Part shown: positions 61,344 to 64,000 of the stretch, one piece after another
How the letters are laid out: each line of letters opens with the position of its first letter
Position numbering within the stretch: position 1 is the first letter of the stretch
Assembly: GCF_014838715.1 (NCBI RefSeq)
Contig: NZ_CP061947.1
Coordinates: forward strand, 3,906,001-3,970,000
Length of the DNA: 64,000 nucleotides
Direction of reading: 5' to 3'
From: Algoriphagus sp. Y33
GTDB lineage: Bacteria; Bacteroidota; Bacteroidia; Cytophagales; Cyclobacteriaceae
The notes under the pieces: generated by a model
Told to the model about the DNA's origin: nothing
Database searches by the model: none
What the model saw: only the letters and a program-made list of their open reading frames with translations
Program-made: the position numbers and the translations under genes

Positions 61344-64000
61344 ATGATTTTGAGTTGGATTTTCTTTACTCTTCCCCCACTGCTCACCTGGGGGTATGTA
61401 AAAAACCCAATTAAACCCGAAACTACCTATTCTACAATTAACGCCGCGGAATTCACCGGCCCTACTGACCTATGTCTTGTTCTAGGCTTAGCAATCGGTG
61501 ATTATAGCATCTCTTCTCCGTCGTCAGGAGAATATACATGGCTACTACAGGAGCCTGATGGGAATACCACCACCGTAGCCAAGGGAGGAGCAGGCAGTAT
61601 AAGCACGATTCAGATTAGATATACTAAGACAGGCACCTACCAAGTAATCTTGGAAGAACGGCTTAATCCGACAGCCCCACCCACGACAACTAGTATTGCA
61701 GTAGAAGTGTCCTCGGGACCAACTATTATCCTTAAACCTGATTACCTTGTATGTGGGGAAAACATCCCCACTTTGCAGGCCATGGATTCTTCTGATTCTG
61801 ACCTAGGGAAATATGAATTCACTTGGGCAAGAGATGAGGAATTTTCATCTGTCGTAAAGGTAGGCGTGGGCAGTACGGGAAATGAGTTTATTCCAAATGA
61901 TGAAGGATTTTATTACGTTAGACTAACACCAACGGGTTCAAATGCAGTTTGTCAAGCAACTGCCTCTACTTATGTTGGTCCGCCGGTAGATTTTCGGTTT
62001 GTCCAAAACAACGAAGAAATCTGTGAAGAAGAAACTGTCAGGATAGGACTGGATACGCCCATCAGTGGAAGATGGTGGTATAGACTTCAGGGAGAGGCTG
62101 ATAAAATAGAGTTAGGAAGCAGCTATGCAGTTACCCTTGGCAATACACAATTCACTGAGTCCGGCGTCTATGAAATAGGCTTTATCGCAAACGACCCGGA
62201 TTACTCATGCCCTTCTGAAAGGATCACTACAGTAAGGGTAAAGGAAGGCCCTAAATTAGAAACGGCGGACATAATACGTCCTACAGTGTGTGGAGCAAAT
62301 GACGGATCTTTTAAAATTATAGTGGAGAAAGATTTGATCGCTTTGAGGGTTTCAGAACTAAATCTCGATTTGGGGGCACAGCCTGCGGGAGCAGAAATCA
62401 CCGTCCCTGATCTTGAAGCTGGAGTCTATACCATTGAAGCTGCTAATACTGAATGTGAGGGATTTTCTTTCCATGCATTGAACCTTTCGGCCTCACTTGA
62501 CGAAACAGAAATAGTACCTTACAAAGAAGAATGCATTTTGAACGGCACCAATGTGGGGAAAGTAGAAATCACTTTTCCAAATGGGGATGTCACCGGAGAA
62601 TATCGAATACTTTCCGGAAATAGCGGCATTTCTATTTATGGGAGAATAGAGGATGGCGATTTCCTTACTGTCGACGATCTCCCTGGTGGAATCTATTTCT
62701 TTGATTTCGAGCATGATGGCAATGAATGCCATCCTCTGATCAAAACCTTTCAAATAGATAGGCGAAGAGATGTTCCTTTCTACCTTCCTGAAGTCATTAA
62801 TATTTGTGAGACCTATGACTTGGATTTACAATCCGACATAGGTCTTATCTTCACATTAACTCAACCAGACGGAACAGACCTTACGGCAAGTTCCGGAGGA
62901 TCACTTGCTGTCTCTCAAGAAGGCCTACATAGCTTATATATTGAACCTATAGATCCAGATAGCGATTACTGTGCTGTGGTCAGAGAATTCACCCTTGATG
63001 TACTGGACAGTCAGGTGATCTTTGATTACGAAGTTGTAGAAGAAAACTGTGCAGGAGGTCAAAGATGGAGCGCAACAGTGGAAAACCTAAGTAGTGAAGA
63101 TGCCATATTCCGATGGTATAACAGCTCCTCCGGTGAAATTGTGGGACGTTCACAGGAATTTCTTCCGGCTGAATTTGGGGAAGTATATCAGTTGACAGTC
63201 CAGCCTAGGGGAATGGCTGCGTGTCACCCTGCCCCGCTCGACATTCAGTTTACCCAGCCCATTTTAAACGTGCCTGCCGAACTGAGTTCTGAAGAGGAGT
63301 GCGGCGTATATTTCCTAAACCTGGAGGTTTCCGAAAATGAAGATCAAGTTACATGGATTGAGTGGTTTTTATTTTTGGAAGACGGGAGTAATGAAAAATT
63401 GGCTGAGGGGACCGGTCTATATGAACTATCTGATGATCGTGAAGGGATTTATGAAGCGATACTTTATCGCGACAAGCAATCGGGTGACCGCTGTGAAATC
63501 GCACGTGTCCATATTCCCATTGAAGCTAGCGTATCTACCCCTAGACCGGATATGGAAGACTCTTACCCATTTTGTTCAAAAGGAAACGGGATTCCTGCAA
63601 TTGGCGCAGGAGAGTATGAGTCTTACACCTGGCGTTACCTTACGGGGGATGTAATAGTGGGCACTGACCAAACTTTCAATCCATCCCAAGCAGGACGTTA
63701 TGAATTGACCGTGCTTTCTGTGGAAGGATGTATTTACACTGAGGAATTCAGGGTCTATGATGTTTGCGATGTTGATTACGTATTTCCAAATGCAATGATA
63801 GTCGGTGATCAAAACCGGGATTTTAGGGTAACTGTCAGTGAAGGAGTATCCGAGGCCGAACTGTATGTGTTCAACTCAACAGGAGAGTTGATTCATCATG
63901 ACCTAGAAACTGAAATAGGCTTTCAATCCCCTATACTAATCTGGGATGGAGCAATTAACGGAAAACCTGTTCCGCAAGGAACCTATGCTGTGGTTCTAAT
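61344..64000 (+). CDS. Third T9SS cargo protein (3' end cut by window), paralogous to the first two
   Basis: The frame runs without a stop from here to the window end (885 complete codons). The N-terminus MILSWIFFTLPPLLTWG is signal-like; TTG at 61305 would add 13 residues and is the alternative start. The module order matches the other two paralogs: PKD-like (DLCLVLGLAIG...YTWLLQEPDG), CGENIPTLQ...YEFTWARD, CEEETVRIGLDTPISGRWWYRL, CGANDGSFKIIVEKD, then one copy of the 250-residue module (NICETYDLDLQ, WYNSSSGEIVGRS, YQLTVQP; about 478-729), and a type-B sorting domain that is almost complete (LYVFNSTGELIHHDLE, WDGAINGKPVPQGTYAVVL). Only about 20 residues should be missing. It follows the second cargo gene by about 150 bases. 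Confidence 0.87.
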   Translation, partial: MILSWIFFTLPPLLTWGYVKNPIKPETTYSTINAAEFTGPTDLCLVLGLAIGDYSISSPSSGEYTWLLQEPDGNTTTVAKGGAGSISTIQIRYTKTGTYQVILEERLNPTAPPTTTSIAVEVSSGPTIILKPDYLVCGENIPTLQAMDSSDSDLGKYEFTWARDEEFSSVVKVGVGSTGNEFIPNDEGFYYVRLTPTGSNAVCQATASTYVGPPVDFRFVQNNEEICEEETVRIGLDTPISGRWWYRLQGEADKIELGSSYAVTLGNTQFTESGVYEIGFIANDPDYSCPSERITTVRVKEGPKLETADIIRPTVCGANDGSFKIIVEKDLIALRVSELNLDLGAQPAGAEITVPDLEAGVYTIEAANTECEGFSFHALNLSASLDETEIVPYKEECILNGTNVGKVEITFPNGDVTGEYRILSGNSGISIYGRIEDGDFLTVDDLPGGIYFFDFEHDGNECHPLIKTFQIDRRRDVPFYLPEVINICETYDLDLQSDIGLIFTLTQPDGTDLTASSGGSLAVSQEGLHSLYIEPIDPDSDYCAVVREFTLDVLDSQVIFDYEVVEENCAGGQRWSATVENLSSEDAIFRWYNSSSGEIVGRSQEFLPAEFGEVYQLTVQPRGMAACHPAPLDIQFTQPILNVPAELSSEEECGVYFLNLEVSENEDQVTWIEWFLFLEDGSNEKLAEGTGLYELSDDREGIYEAILYRDKQSGDRCEIARVHIPIEASVSTPRPDMEDSYPFCSKGNGIPAIGAGEYESYTWRYLTGDVIVGTDQTFNPSQAGRYELTVLSVEGCIYTEEFRVYDVCDVDYVFPNAMIVGDQNRDFRVTVSEGVSEAELYVFNSTGELIHHDLETEIGFQSPILIWDGAINGKPVPQGTYAVVL

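Noticed and set aside
61305..64000. Possible frameshift or break in the third cargo gene, because no complete long frame ends inside the window
   Set aside because: Reading the frame codon by codon showed no stop up to base 64000; it is simply cut off by the window end.
1..64000. tRNA/rRNA genes, CRISPR arrays, prophage or IS transposase genes
   Set aside because: None was recognised: no cloverleaf-like sequence with CCA end, no regularly spaced repeats, and no integrase, transposase or phage structural protein. This was by eye only.

Overview
The window reads as chromosomal DNA of a Bacteroidota bacterium, most likely Cytophagales (Cyclobacteriaceae-like). The grounds are a SusC/SusD pair, a PorP/SprF type IX secretion (T9SS) component followed by cargo with gliding-motility-type C-terminal domains, the gliding lipoprotein GldH, fused E1 alpha/beta 2-oxoacid dehydrogenase, GWxTD and DUF5723 proteins, TAnnTTTG-type -7 promoter boxes and moderate-to-low GC. 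No rRNA, tRNA, CRISPR array, prophage or complete insertion sequence was seen. This placement comes from protein families recognised by eye, not from a search.

Layout. 1-3040: 3' part of a fused E1 dehydrogenase gene and a DUF5723 outer-membrane protein. 3261-8781: a SusD/SusC nutrient-uptake pair on the minus strand with a long upstream region that carries a LacI-type 16-bp palindrome and three copies of an 8-mer. 8782-14872: TPR envelope protein, PspC protein, glycosyltransferase, YbaB, hisS, a 47-residue basic protein and a metallophosphoesterase. 14942-16785: secreted rhodanese, a decayed aldehyde dehydrogenase gene and pdhB. 17118-21860: a TonB-dependent receptor divergent from a LytS/LytTR two-component system. 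22013-27489: lipoprotein, ffh, YfhO-family membrane protein and methyltransferase. 27577-28282: an inverted-repeat-bounded element and a SlyD-like isomerase. 28498-37582: App1-like phosphatase/ABC ATPase/YjbR operon, lipid-anchored cyclophilin, sterol-desaturase-family enzyme, lipoprotein, MarC, methyltransferase, GWxTD protein and rlmB. 37795-45402: mannose-1-phosphate guanylyltransferase and KpsF on the minus strand; recQ-purD-PSP1-gldH on the plus strand. 45536-49804: acetyltransferase, then a probable sugar-catabolism group (TIM-barrel isomerase, ThuA-domain protein, Tat-type Gfo/Idh/MocA oxidoreductase). 50061-64000: the T9SS locus.

The most striking region is 50061-64000. A PorP/SprF protein is divergent from three very large T9SS cargo genes (1850 aa, 1163 aa, and more than 880 aa cut by the window end). 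By eye the second and third align co-linearly with the C-terminal half of the first, so they look like a paralog array made by duplication. The first has an additional N-terminal half with two propeller-like domains, and the second carries an internal tandem duplication of about 250 residues. The housekeeping gene yaaA sits between the first two. Several genes here appear to use TTG starts. I read this as a surface-display module: PorP/SprF as the outer-membrane partner, and the three giant proteins as its exported clients.

Most other genes are ordinary housekeeping or envelope functions. Other notable points are the ALDH pseudogene, the SusCD regulatory region and the 130-bp element upstream of the SlyD-like gene.
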